From contig NZ_CP072610.1 in NCBI RefSeq assembly GCF_021029445.1, positions 1,674,001 to 1,738,000 of the forward strand: a stretch of DNA of 64,000 nt, read 5' to 3'. The number at the start of each line of letters is the position of its first letter. Position 1 is the first letter of the stretch. Position numbers and translations under genes: made by a program. Source of the stretch: Pseudomonas wenzhouensis. Its GTDB lineage: Bacteria > Pseudomonadota > Gammaproteobacteria > Pseudomonadales > Pseudomonadaceae. Positions 35,598-43,835 of this stretch are shown here, in pieces. The notes under the pieces were generated by a model that was not told the DNA's origin, ran no database searches, and worked only from the letters and a program-made list of their open reading frames with translations.

Positions 35598-36526
35598 GAG
35601 TGCACCGGCCATTGGTCGTTGACCAGAAAGATCCGTTCCACTTCCCGCCAGTCCCCGGTGTGATCGTCCTCCAGACGTACCAGTAGCTGCGCCTGGGCAT
35701 CGGGGCGCAGGCTGTTCAGCCATTGCTGGAACATGTCGGCCGACCCGCATTCATCGGCACTTAGCCGCGCAGGCGCCAGCCAGGCCAGTCTCGGCAGTGG
35801 CTGCCAGTGCGCGCCAGGCGCCGTCGCGGCGAAGTCATGCCAGTGACGTCGATGCAGCCAGCGCCCCCGGCAGTGTTCGCGGTTGGCGCCTCGCGGCGGT
35901 GTGCAGTCGTCGGGCCAGGGATAGAACAGATAGCCGCCGAGCCAGAAGGCGGATCGGGGTTCGCCCAGTTGCAGGTCGTTCAGGGCTCCCCGTGCCTCGC
36001 GGCGCGCAGACAGGGGCAATTGGTGTTGCGTGAGGTGGCCCAGTTTCAGATCGAGCCGATCCTGGCTGCCCGGGCCCAGCCAGTCAGCGGCGTCGCCGCC
36101 ACCCGTACCCAGATAGAATTTCACCGCCAGCTCCAGGTGGTGCTCGCCTTCGTCATCGCGCAGCAACAGATCCAGTTCGCCCAGGGTCTGACCGTTCTGG
36201 CGAATCGGCAGATTGGCCGCGACTACGTCTATGTCCGGTGCGGCGTGCAAAGCGTATTGCCACAGGCGCTCGTAATAGAGGCCGAGACGGCGCAGCGGTT
36301 TTGCCGTCAGCCAGGCGTGCAGGGGGCCGGCATCCTGGTCATGCTGCGCAAGCCAGTCGGCCAGTTGTGGTGGTTGCTGCATCCAGCAACTGGCCTGCAG
36401 CGGATGACGCTGGGCTGGTGTGGTGTTGGCCAGCAAGGCGGGCGAGAGCAGTGCCCAGGCCAGATCGCGCACCGCCGGGGTGCGCAGCTCGAGCAGCAGG
36501 TCATGCAGCAGTTCGGGATTGCTCAT
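35594..36526 (-). CDS. DUF1853 family protein
   Basis: The 310-residue product has the family's nuclease-like pattern: LRRLGLYYERLWQYAL (about 76-91), then acidic LGELDLLLRDDEGEHHLELAVKFYLG with a D..E.K arrangement like PD-(D/E)XK nucleases, and FWLGGYLFYPW. Function is not established. ATG 36526 is chosen as the usual N-terminus MSNPELLHDLL; an upstream extension lacks a ribosome site. It is divergent from nadK. Confidence 0.82.
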   Translation of the reverse strand: MSNPELLHDLLLELRTPAVRDLAWALLSPALLANTTPAQRHPLQASCWMQQPPQLADWLAQHDQDAGPLHAWLTAKPLRRLGLYYERLWQYALHAAPDIDVVAANLPIRQNGQTLGELDLLLRDDEGEHHLELAVKFYLGTGGGDAADWLGPGSQDRLDLKLGHLTQHQLPLSARREARGALNDLQLGEPRSAFWLGGYLFYPWPDDCTPPRGANREHCRGRWLHRRHWHDFAATAPGAHWQPLPRLAWLAPARLSADECGSADMFQQWLNSLRPDAQAQLLVRLEDDHTGDWREVERIFLVNDQWPVHS

Positions 36527-36623
36527 GGCCCCGAGCATAGCGCAGTAACAGAGGCGGTTTGCTGCCGGCCAGAGCTTTGGCCGATAATCCCTCATCGTTT
36601 CTTATCTGTCTGGCGGGAGTCCC

Positions 36624-37511
36624 ATGGAGCAATTTCGCAATGTTGGCATCATCGGGCGCCTGGGCAGTACACGGGTGCTGGAGACCGTGCGTCGGCTCAA
36701 GCGCTTTCTGCTCGACCGCCACCTGCATGTGATTCTCGAAGACACCATCGCCGATGTGCTGCCTGGGCACGGTCTGCAGACCTCCTCGCGCAAGATGCTG
36801 GGTGAGGTCTGCGACCTGGTGATCGTGGTCGGCGGTGACGGCAGCATGCTCGGCGCGGCACGTGCCCTGGCGCGACACAAGGTTCCGGTGCTGGGGATCA
36901 ACCGTGGCAGCCTGGGCTTTCTCACCGATATCCGCCCCGATGAGCTGGAGCTGAAAGTGGCGCAGGTGCTCGAAGGGCAGTACCTGACCGAGAACCGCTT
37001 TCTGCTCGAGGCCGAAGTGCGCCGCCAGGGCGAGGCCATCGGCCAGGGCGATGCGCTCAATGACGTGGTGCTGCACCCCGGCAAGTCGACGCGGATGATC
37101 GAGTTCGAGCTGTACATCGATGGCCAGTTCGTCTGCAGCCAGAAGGCCGACGGCCTGATCGTCGCCACGCCCACGGGGTCTACCGCTTACGCGCTGTCAG
37201 CTGGCGGGCCGATCATGCATCCCAAACTCGATGCCATCGTGGTCGTGCCGATGTACCCGCATACCCTGTCCAGCCGGCCCATCGTGGTTGACGGGCACAG
37301 TGAGCTGAAGGTGGTGGTGTCGCCGGATATGACCATTTATCCGCAGGTCTCCTGTGACGGCCAGAATCATTTCACCTGCGCGCCGGGCGATACCCTGCAT
37401 GTGGCCAAGAAGGCGCAGAAGCTGCGCCTGATCCATCCGCTGGATCACAACTACTACGAGGTCTGCCGGACCAAACTGGGTTGGGGCAGCCGCCTGGGAG
37501 GGCAGGACTGA
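36624..37511 (+). CDS. nadK: NAD kinase
   Basis: Phosphorylates NAD to NADP. The 295-residue product has GGDGSMLGAARALA (about 71-84), NRGSLGFLTDIRPDEL, a catalytic loop region ENRFLLEAEV and ATPTGSTAYALSAGGPIMHP (about 178-197), all diagnostic. SD GCGGGAG precedes ATG 36624. First gene of a unit with the phosphoesterase and rhomboid genes, which follow with 0 and -4 bp spacing. Confidence 0.96.
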   Translation: MEQFRNVGIIGRLGSTRVLETVRRLKRFLLDRHLHVILEDTIADVLPGHGLQTSSRKMLGEVCDLVIVVGGDGSMLGAARALARHKVPVLGINRGSLGFLTDIRPDELELKVAQVLEGQYLTENRFLLEAEVRRQGEAIGQGDALNDVVLHPGKSTRMIEFELYIDGQFVCSQKADGLIVATPTGSTAYALSAGGPIMHPKLDAIVVVPMYPHTLSSRPIVVDGHSELKVVVSPDMTIYPQVSCDGQNHFTCAPGDTLHVAKKAQKLRLIHPLDHNYYEVCRTKLGWGSRLGGQD

Positions 37512-38486
37512 ATGTCCCTCGACCCCCATCGTGGCTATGACCTGATCGGTGATATCCACGGTTGTGCGCGTACCCTCGAACGTCTGCTCGAACGCCTGGG
37601 TTACAGCCAGCAGAGCGGCGTGTGGCGCCATCCGACGCGCATGGCGATCTTCCTCGGTGATCTGGTCGACCGTGGCCCGGGTATTCGTGAAACCCTGCAT
37701 CTGGTGCATGACATGGTGCGTGCCGGTCAGGCGCTGTGCATCATGGGCAATCACGAGTTCAACGCGCTGGGCTGGAGCACGCCGGCACCGCCAGGCAGTG
37801 GCCGACAGTACGTGCGTGATCACAGCCCACGGCATCAGCGCCTGATGCGCGAAACCCTGGCGCAGTTCGAGGATCATCCGCAGGAGTGGCGCGAATTTCT
37901 GCGCTGGTTCTACGAGATGCCACTGTTCATCGACGCCGGGCGCTTCCGCGTGGTGCATGCCTGCTGGGACGACGACCTGATCACTCCGCTCAAGGCACAG
38001 TTCCCCGATGGCTGCATCGACGAGCATTTCCTCCAGGCCGCAGCCGTACCGGGCAGTTTCGCCAACATGGCGCTCGACCGCCTGCTGCGTGGCACCGACA
38101 TGCGCCTGCCGCATGGCCTGACCCTGACCGGTGGTGACGGTTTTACCCGTTCCTATTTCCGTACCAAGTTCTGGGAAGAAAATCCGCAGACCTATGGCGA
38201 TATCGTCTTCCAGCCTGATGCTCTGCCGGAGCTGGCGGCGCAGACGCCACTGAGCGAGCTGCAGAAGGACGAACTGCTGCGCTATGGCGCGCACGAGCCG
38301 CTGCTGTTCGTTGGGCACTACTGGCGGCGTGGCAAGCCGGCGCCGATTCGGCCCAACCTGGCCTGCCTGGATTACAGCGCCGTGGTCGGTGGCCGCCTGG
38401 TGGCTTATCGTCTGGACCAGGAAATGCGCCTGGATGCCGATAAATTCGTCTGGGTCGATGTCGACCCGCAGGAGGCGCCGCGATGA
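37512..38486 (+). CDS. Metallophosphoesterase
   Basis: Calcineurin-like phosphoesterase, 324 residues. Metal-binding motifs are GYDLIGDIHGC (Asp and His), FLGDLVDRGPG (Asp) and IMGNHEFNALGW (Asn-His), with later His in FRVVHACW and FVGHYW. The family includes Ap4A hydrolases and protein phosphatases; the substrate is not evident. Its ATG directly follows the nadK stop. Confidence 0.88.
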   Translation: MSLDPHRGYDLIGDIHGCARTLERLLERLGYSQQSGVWRHPTRMAIFLGDLVDRGPGIRETLHLVHDMVRAGQALCIMGNHEFNALGWSTPAPPGSGRQYVRDHSPRHQRLMRETLAQFEDHPQEWREFLRWFYEMPLFIDAGRFRVVHACWDDDLITPLKAQFPDGCIDEHFLQAAAVPGSFANMALDRLLRGTDMRLPHGLTLTGGDGFTRSYFRTKFWEENPQTYGDIVFQPDALPELAAQTPLSELQKDELLRYGAHEPLLFVGHYWRRGKPAPIRPNLACLDYSAVVGGRLVAYRLDQEMRLDADKFVWVDVDPQEAPR

Positions 38487-39337
38487 CGGCAGTAGAAGTG
38501 CTGCGCTTGCCACTGGATACCGACCTGAGCGGTTTTGTGGGGTTGCTGCAGCGTTTGAACGTGCCGCACCGGGTAGCCGAAGAGGGCGGTGAGCAGGTGC
38601 TCTGGGTGCCCGGTGAGGCGCTTGCCGAGCAGGTGCGCGAGCTTTACGTGCGCCATCCGCAGGGCGACGCGGGTGCCGAATTGCCCACCAGGCCGGCGCC
38701 GGTGCGCGAGGGTTTTGTTGCCCAGCTGCGGCGCAGCCCGGTGACGGCCCTGATGCTGCTGGCGACCTTTATCGTCTTCGCCGTGACCTGGGCGGGCGAG
38801 AATTTCTCGGCAATCCGCTGGCTGAGCTTCGTTGATTTTCGAATCGACGGCGAGCGCATCTATCTGACTTATCTTGAGGCCACGCTCGATAGCGGCCAGT
38901 GGTGGCGCCTGATCACGCCCATGCTGATCCACTTCGGCTGGCTGCACCTGGCGATGAACAGCCTGTGGTACTGGGAGCTGGGGCGGCGCATCGAATTTCG
39001 CCAAGGGGCCATCGGCCTCCTGGGGCTGACGCTGCTGTTCGGCTTCGCTTCCAATTTCGCTCAATACTGGTGGGCTGGGCCGTCACTGTTTGGCGGCTTG
39101 TCCGGTGTGCTCTACGGCCTGCTCGGGCATTGCTGGATTTACCAGCGTCTGGTGCCGAACCCGGTTTATCGCCTGCCACCTGGCGTGCTGGTGATGATGT
39201 TGATCTGGCTGGTGGTCTGCATGACCGGCATCTTCGAAACGCTGGGTATTGGCGCCATTGCCAATGCGGCACATGTGGGTGGCCTGCTCATCGGCTGCCT
39301 GACCGGGCTGCTTGGCGGTATGCTGGCAAGGCGCTGA
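38483..39337 (+). CDS. Rhomboid intramembrane serine protease (GlpG type)
   Basis: The 284-residue product has a cytoplasmic N-terminal GlpG-like domain (about 1-75) and six membrane helices (about 88-282). The catalytic Ser is in LFGGLSGVLYGLLG and the catalytic His in IANAAHVGGLLIG; the third helix carries HFGWLHLAMNSLWYWELG. Such proteases cleave transmembrane substrates. Four-base overlap (ATGA) with the phosphoesterase gene. Confidence 0.92.
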   Translation: MTAVEVLRLPLDTDLSGFVGLLQRLNVPHRVAEEGGEQVLWVPGEALAEQVRELYVRHPQGDAGAELPTRPAPVREGFVAQLRRSPVTALMLLATFIVFAVTWAGENFSAIRWLSFVDFRIDGERIYLTYLEATLDSGQWWRLITPMLIHFGWLHLAMNSLWYWELGRRIEFRQGAIGLLGLTLLFGFASNFAQYWWAGPSLFGGLSGVLYGLLGHCWIYQRLVPNPVYRLPPGVLVMMLIWLVVCMTGIFETLGIGAIANAAHVGGLLIGCLTGLLGGMLARR

Positions 39338-39400
39338 TGTATTTGCCGGGCTGAAGCGGAACGCCGCCCGGCCGGCCCTACGATTTATTTGGAGACCTGT

Positions 39401-39664
39401 ATGTCGTCCTTTCTCGATGCGATTGAAAACATCACCCCGGAAATCTACGAGAGCCTCAAGCTGGCCGTGGAAATCGGCAAATGGCCGGACGGCCGCAAGC
39501 TGACTCAGGAGCAGAAAGAGCTGAGCCTGCAGGCAATGATCGCCTGGGAAATGCAGAACCTGCCGGAAGAGCAGCGCACCGGTTACATGGGCCCGCAGGA
39601 ATGCAGCAGCAAATCCGAGCCGGTCCCCAATCTGTTGTTCAAGTCCTCGGATACCCTGCACTGA
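39401..39664 (+). CDS. DUF1315 family protein (YeaC-like)
   Basis: Small 87-residue protein of unknown function with the family block YESLKLAVEIGKWPDGRKLT and MIAWEMQNLPEEQRTGYMG. SD GGAGA lies 6 bases before ATG 39401. The stop overlaps the next start (TGATG), so translation is coupled to the DUF2797 gene. Confidence 0.87.
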   Translation: MSSFLDAIENITPEIYESLKLAVEIGKWPDGRKLTQEQKELSLQAMIAWEMQNLPEEQRTGYMGPQECSSKSEPVPNLLFKSSDTLH

Positions 39665-40500
39665 TGAGCGAGTTGGGACGTGGCTCGCTGAGCAAGATGA
39701 AGGCGCATCTGGATGCGCCGGTGCAGTACGCCTTTCGCCTCGGTGACGAGGAGGTGCCGGTCAACCCGCTGGTGGGTAAGCACCTGCGCCTCGAATACCT
39801 CGGCGCCATCCATTGCAGCCACTGCGGGCGCAAGACCAAGACCAGCTTCAGCCAGGGTTATTGCTACCCCTGCATGCAGAAACTGGCGCAGTGCGACATC
39901 TGCATCATGAGCCCAGAGAAGTGTCACTACGACGCCGGCACCTGCCGCGAGCCGAGCTGGGGCGAGCAGTTCTGCATGACCGACCATATCGTCTACCTGG
40001 CCAACTCCAGCGGCGTGAAGGTCGGCATCACCCGCGCGACTCAGGTGCCGACGCGCTGGATCGACCAGGGCGCGACCCAGGCCTTGCCCATCCTGCGCGT
40101 GGCTACCCGGCAGCAGTCCGGCTTCGTCGAAGACTTGCTGCGTACCCAGGTGGCGGACAAGACCAACTGGCGCGCGCTGCTCAAGGGCGATGCGGCGCCG
40201 GTCGATCTGCTGGCTATTCGCGAGCAGTTGTTCGATAGCTGTGGCGCGGGCATCACCGAGCTGCAGCAGCGCTTCGGCCTGCAGGCCATTCAGCCGCTGT
40301 CCGCTGCCGAGGTGCTGGAAATTCGCTATCCCATCGAGGCTTATCCGGCCAAGATCACCAGCTTCAACCTGGACAAGCAGCCGCTGGCCGAAGGTACCCT
40401 GCTCGGTATCAAGGGCCAGTACCTGATGTTCGACACTGGCGTGATCAATATCCGCAAGTACACCGCCTATCAGCTGGCCATCCACGAGATCGCCGCCTGA
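39664..40500 (+). CDS. DUF2797 zinc-ribbon protein
   Basis: The 278-residue product has a Cys-rich N-terminal region with CSHC, CYPC, CDIC and C..H sites (about 52-95), probably two zinc sites, followed by HIVYLANSSGVKVGITRATQVPTRWIDQG, which resembles the core of GIY-YIG nucleases (Tyr-Leu-Ala ... Val-Gly-Ile-Thr ... Arg). Nuclease activity is only suggested. It starts within the preceding stop and lies 51 bp before pepN. Confidence 0.85.
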   Translation: MSELGRGSLSKMKAHLDAPVQYAFRLGDEEVPVNPLVGKHLRLEYLGAIHCSHCGRKTKTSFSQGYCYPCMQKLAQCDICIMSPEKCHYDAGTCREPSWGEQFCMTDHIVYLANSSGVKVGITRATQVPTRWIDQGATQALPILRVATRQQSGFVEDLLRTQVADKTNWRALLKGDAAPVDLLAIREQLFDSCGAGITELQQRFGLQAIQPLSAAEVLEIRYPIEAYPAKITSFNLDKQPLAEGTLLGIKGQYLMFDTGVINIRKYTAYQLAIHEIAA

Positions 40501-40551
40501 CACCCCATTGCCACCGGCGCCCGAGGCGCCGCAGACGAGAGGCCAAGAGCC

Positions 40552-43209
40552 ATGCGCACCGAACAATCCAAGACCATCTATCTGAAGGACTATCAGGTTC
40601 CCGATTACCTGATCGACGAGACCCACCTGACCTTCGAGCTGTTCGAGGATCACAGTCTGGTGCATGCGCAACTGGTCATGCGGCGCAACCCGGAGGCTGG
40701 TGCCGGCTTGCCGAAGCTGGTGCTCGACGGTCAGCAGCTTGAACTGCTGCACCTCAAGCTCGACGACCGTGAGCTGGGCGAGGGCGATTACAGCCTCACC
40801 GACAGCCACCTGACCCTGCAACCGACGCAGGAACGCTTCGTGGTCGACAGCAGCGTGCGCATCCATCCGGAGAGCAACACCGCGCTGGAAGGTCTGTACA
40901 AGTCCGGCAGCATGTTCTGCACCCAGTGCGAGGCCGAGGGTTTCCGTAAGATCACTTTCTACCTCGACCGCCCGGATGTGATGAGCAAATTCACCACCAC
41001 GGTCAGCGCCGAGCAGCATGCCTATCCGGTGCTGCTGTCCAACGGCAACCCGATTGCCAGCGGCAGCGAAGAGGGCGGTCGTCATTGGGCCACCTGGGAA
41101 GACCCGTTCAAGAAACCGGCCTACCTGTTCGCCCTGGTTGCCGGTGATCTCTGGTGCGTGGAAGACAGCTTCACCACCATGAGCAACCGCGAAGTGGCGC
41201 TGCGCATCTACGTCGAGCCGGAGAACATCGACAAGGTGCAGCACGCCATGGACAGCCTCAAGCGCTCGATGAAGTGGGACGAGGAGGTCTACGGCCGTGA
41301 GTACGACCTGGACATCTTCATGATCGTCGCGGTCAACGACTTCAACATGGGCGCCATGGAGAACAAGGGCCTCAACATCTTCAACTCCAGCTGCGTGCTG
41401 GCCAAGGCCGAGACCGCCACCGACGCAGCCCACCAGCGCGTTGAAGCCGTGGTGGCGCACGAGTACTTCCATAACTGGTCGGGCAACCGCGTGACCTGCC
41501 GCGACTGGTTCCAGCTGTCGCTCAAGGAAGGCTTCACCGTGTTCCGCGACAGCGAGTTCTCCGCCGATACCCACTCGCGCACCGTCAAGCGCATCGAAGA
41601 CGTGGCCTACCTGCGCACCCACCAGTTCGCCGAGGACGCTGGGCCCATGGCCCATCCGGTGCGCCCGGACGCGTATATGGAAATCTCCAACTTTTACACC
41701 CTGACCATCTACGAGAAGGGTGCCGAAGTGCTGCGCATGATCCACACCCTGCTCGGGCCGGAGCTATTCCGCAAGGGCTCGGACCTGTACTTCGAGCGTC
41801 ACGACGGCCAGGCCGTGACCTGCGACGATTTCGTCAAGGCCATGGAAGATGCCAGTGGCATCGACCTGACCCAGTTCAAGCGCTGGTACACCCAGGCCGG
41901 CACGCCGCGCCTGGAGGTCAGCGAGGCTTATGACGCCGCCTCCCAGACCTACAGCCTGACCTTCCGCCAGAGCTGCCCGGCCACACCGGGACAGAGCGAG
42001 AAGCTACCGTTCGTGATCCCCGTGGCGCTCGGCCTGCTCGATGCGCAAGGCAACGAGCTGCCGCTGCGCCTGCTGGACGAAAGCGCCGCACAGGCCACCA
42101 GTCGCGTACTGTCGGTGATCGAAGCCGAGCAGACCTTTACCTTTGAAGACGTCGCCGAGAAGCCGCTGCCCTCCTTGCTGCGCGGCTTCAGTGCGCCGGT
42201 CAAGCTGCACTTCCCCTACAGCCGTGACCAACTGATGTTCCTCATGCAGCACGACAGCGACGGCTTCAACCGCTGGGAGGCCGGCCAGCAGCTTTGTGTA
42301 CAAGTGCTGCAGGAACTGATTGGCCAGCACCAGCGTGGCGAAGCCCTGGTGCTGGATCAGCGCCTGGTCGCTGCGCTGCGCACATTGCTTGAAGACGAGT
42401 CGCTGGATCAGGCCATGGTCGCGGAAATGCTTTCGCTGCCGGGTGAGGCCTACCTCACCGAAATCAGTGAGGTGGCGGATGTCGAAGCCATCCACGTCGC
42501 GCGCGAGTTCGCCCGCAAGGCGCTGGCCGATGCGCTGTTCGCCCCACTGTGGGCGCGCTACCAGGCCAACCGCGAAGTCTCCAAGGCCACGCCTTACGTG
42601 GCCGAGGCAGCGCACTTCGCCCGTCGTAGCCTGCAGAACATCGCGCTGTCCTACCTGATGCTCAGCGAGAAACCTGAAGTGCTGGCGGCTTGCGTCGACC
42701 AGTTCGACAACGCCGACAACATGACCGAGCGTCTGGCGGCCCTGGCCGTACTGGTCAATTCGCCATTCCAGGAAGAGCAGGGCAAGGCATTGGCCATGTT
42801 CGCCGACTTTTTCAAGGACAACCCGCTGGTCATGGATCAGTGGTTCAGCGTGCAGGCTGGCTGCCCGCTGCCAGGGGGGCTGGAGCGCGTGCATGCGTTG
42901 ATGCAGCACGAAGCCTTCACCCTGAAGAATCCGAACAAGGTGCGCGCGCTGATCGGCGCCTTCGCTAATCAGAACCTGATCAACTTTCACCGCGCAGACG
43001 GGGCGGGCTACCGCTTTCTCGCCGACCAGGTGATCACCCTCAATGCGCTCAACCCGCAGATCGCTTCGCGCCTGCTGGCGCCGCTGACCCGCTGGCGCAA
43101 GTATGGCGAGGCTCGCCAGGCGCTGATGAAGGCCGAGCTGGAACGCATCCTCGCCTCCGGTGAGCTGTCCAGCGATGTCTATGAAGTGGTGAGCAAGAGC
43201 CTGGCCTAA
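40552..43209 (+). CDS. pepN: Aminopeptidase N
   Basis: Zinc M1-family aminopeptidase, 885 residues, cytoplasmic, finishing degradation of peptides. Signatures: MFCTQCEAEGFRKITFYLDRPD (substrate region split here), GAMENKG exopeptidase motif (about 264-270) and zinc site HEYFHNW with downstream Glu in SLKEGFTV. The C-terminal helical domain extends to the end. Length fits gammaproteobacterial PepN. SD AGAGG precedes the ATG. A bidirectional terminator follows at 43383. Confidence 0.96.
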   Translation: MRTEQSKTIYLKDYQVPDYLIDETHLTFELFEDHSLVHAQLVMRRNPEAGAGLPKLVLDGQQLELLHLKLDDRELGEGDYSLTDSHLTLQPTQERFVVDSSVRIHPESNTALEGLYKSGSMFCTQCEAEGFRKITFYLDRPDVMSKFTTTVSAEQHAYPVLLSNGNPIASGSEEGGRHWATWEDPFKKPAYLFALVAGDLWCVEDSFTTMSNREVALRIYVEPENIDKVQHAMDSLKRSMKWDEEVYGREYDLDIFMIVAVNDFNMGAMENKGLNIFNSSCVLAKAETATDAAHQRVEAVVAHEYFHNWSGNRVTCRDWFQLSLKEGFTVFRDSEFSADTHSRTVKRIEDVAYLRTHQFAEDAGPMAHPVRPDAYMEISNFYTLTIYEKGAEVLRMIHTLLGPELFRKGSDLYFERHDGQAVTCDDFVKAMEDASGIDLTQFKRWYTQAGTPRLEVSEAYDAASQTYSLTFRQSCPATPGQSEKLPFVIPVALGLLDAQGNELPLRLLDESAAQATSRVLSVIEAEQTFTFEDVAEKPLPSLLRGFSAPVKLHFPYSRDQLMFLMQHDSDGFNRWEAGQQLCVQVLQELIGQHQRGEALVLDQRLVAALRTLLEDESLDQAMVAEMLSLPGEAYLTEISEVADVEAIHVAREFARKALADALFAPLWARYQANREVSKATPYVAEAAHFARRSLQNIALSYLMLSEKPEVLAACVDQFDNADNMTERLAALAVLVNSPFQEEQGKALAMFADFFKDNPLVMDQWFSVQAGCPLPGGLERVHALMQHEAFTLKNPNKVRALIGAFANQNLINFHRADGAGYRFLADQVITLNALNPQIASRLLAPLTRWRKYGEARQALMKAELERILASGELSSDVYEVVSKSLA

Positions 43210-43249
43210 GGCTGATGCCGCCTAGGTAAGGCTGCGGAAGCTCTGTTTC

Positions 43250-43322
43250 GTAGGAGCCCCGCCCCGGGGCGAAGCTTTTTGAGTCCGTCTCGCCCAGATT
43301 CGCGGCGGGGCGCCGCTCCTAC
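43250..43322. repeat. Intergenic palindrome after pepN
   Basis: GTAGGAGCCCCGCCCCGGGGCGAA and TTCGCGGCGGGGCGCCGCTCCTAC are inverted arms around about 25 bp. Best-preserved copy of the family also at 25485 and 15978. Confidence 0.75.
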
Positions 43323-43382
43323 AGGCTCGGCGTGTCGACGCTTGACGGGTTGGCTTTGGGCCTGAAACAGGTTTTGCTCTAC

Positions 43383-43421
43383 AAAAAAGTGTTACCGATC
43401 TCTGGTTGGTAACACTTTTTT
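43383..43421. terminator. Bidirectional terminator after pepN
   Basis: AAAAAAGTGTTACC and GGTAACACTTTTTT form a perfect 14-bp stem around an 11-base loop, with A- and T-runs that work on either strand. Confidence 0.9.
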
Positions 43422-43597
43422 GTTACCCAATGAAATGTATGTGCGATCCCTTATGCTTTTTCATGCTTGATTTCCGGCTTCGCACTTGAAAGTGAGGTGG
43501 CCGTCATTGGCCTGCTACGCTGCAGGGCGCGTGGCTAGTGGCATAAAGCGTCGGATCGTAGGACAAGATGCGCCAGTTTTCCTGATGCATTGGTCAG

Positions 43598-43611
43598 TGG
43601 CTGATCAGTCA
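43598..43611. promoter_or_regulatory. Candidate enhancer palindrome
   Basis: TGGCTGATCAGTCA is a 14-bp near-perfect palindrome about 65 bp upstream of the sigma-54 -24 element, a suitable place for an enhancer-binding activator. The activator is unknown. Confidence 0.4.
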
Positions 43612-43670
43612 CGAAAAGAAATCCGCCAATCGCTCTGCAAGGCGCTTTTGCGCTGATACAAGTGTTTGAA

Positions 43671-43686
43671 TTGGCACTATGGTTGC
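43671..43686 (+). promoter_or_regulatory. Sigma-54 promoter of the DUF1302/RND operon
   Basis: TTGGCAC TATGG TTGC matches the sigma-54 consensus (TGGCAC-N5-TTGC) with GG and GC ten bases apart. Transcription would start near 43698, 138 bases before the DUF1302 gene. The remaining intergenic sequence 43422-43597 shows no gene. Confidence 0.75.
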
Positions 43687-43835
43687 AGCGTCGCACTGGA
43701 TTGGACCGCGTGCGAACGCTCGTGGTCGTTGGCACTTTTGCAGCAAATAAAAACATAAGCCGTCGTCAGTACGGCAATTCGCGGCCCGGCTACGGGATCG
43801 CCCAAAAGAATGATCTGTCCACGGAGTGAGTCTCG

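Noticed and set aside
43730..43741. Second TGGCAC followed by TTTTGC, a possible second sigma-54 promoter
   Set aside because: GG and GC are only seven bases apart instead of ten, so it cannot be a sigma-54 element.
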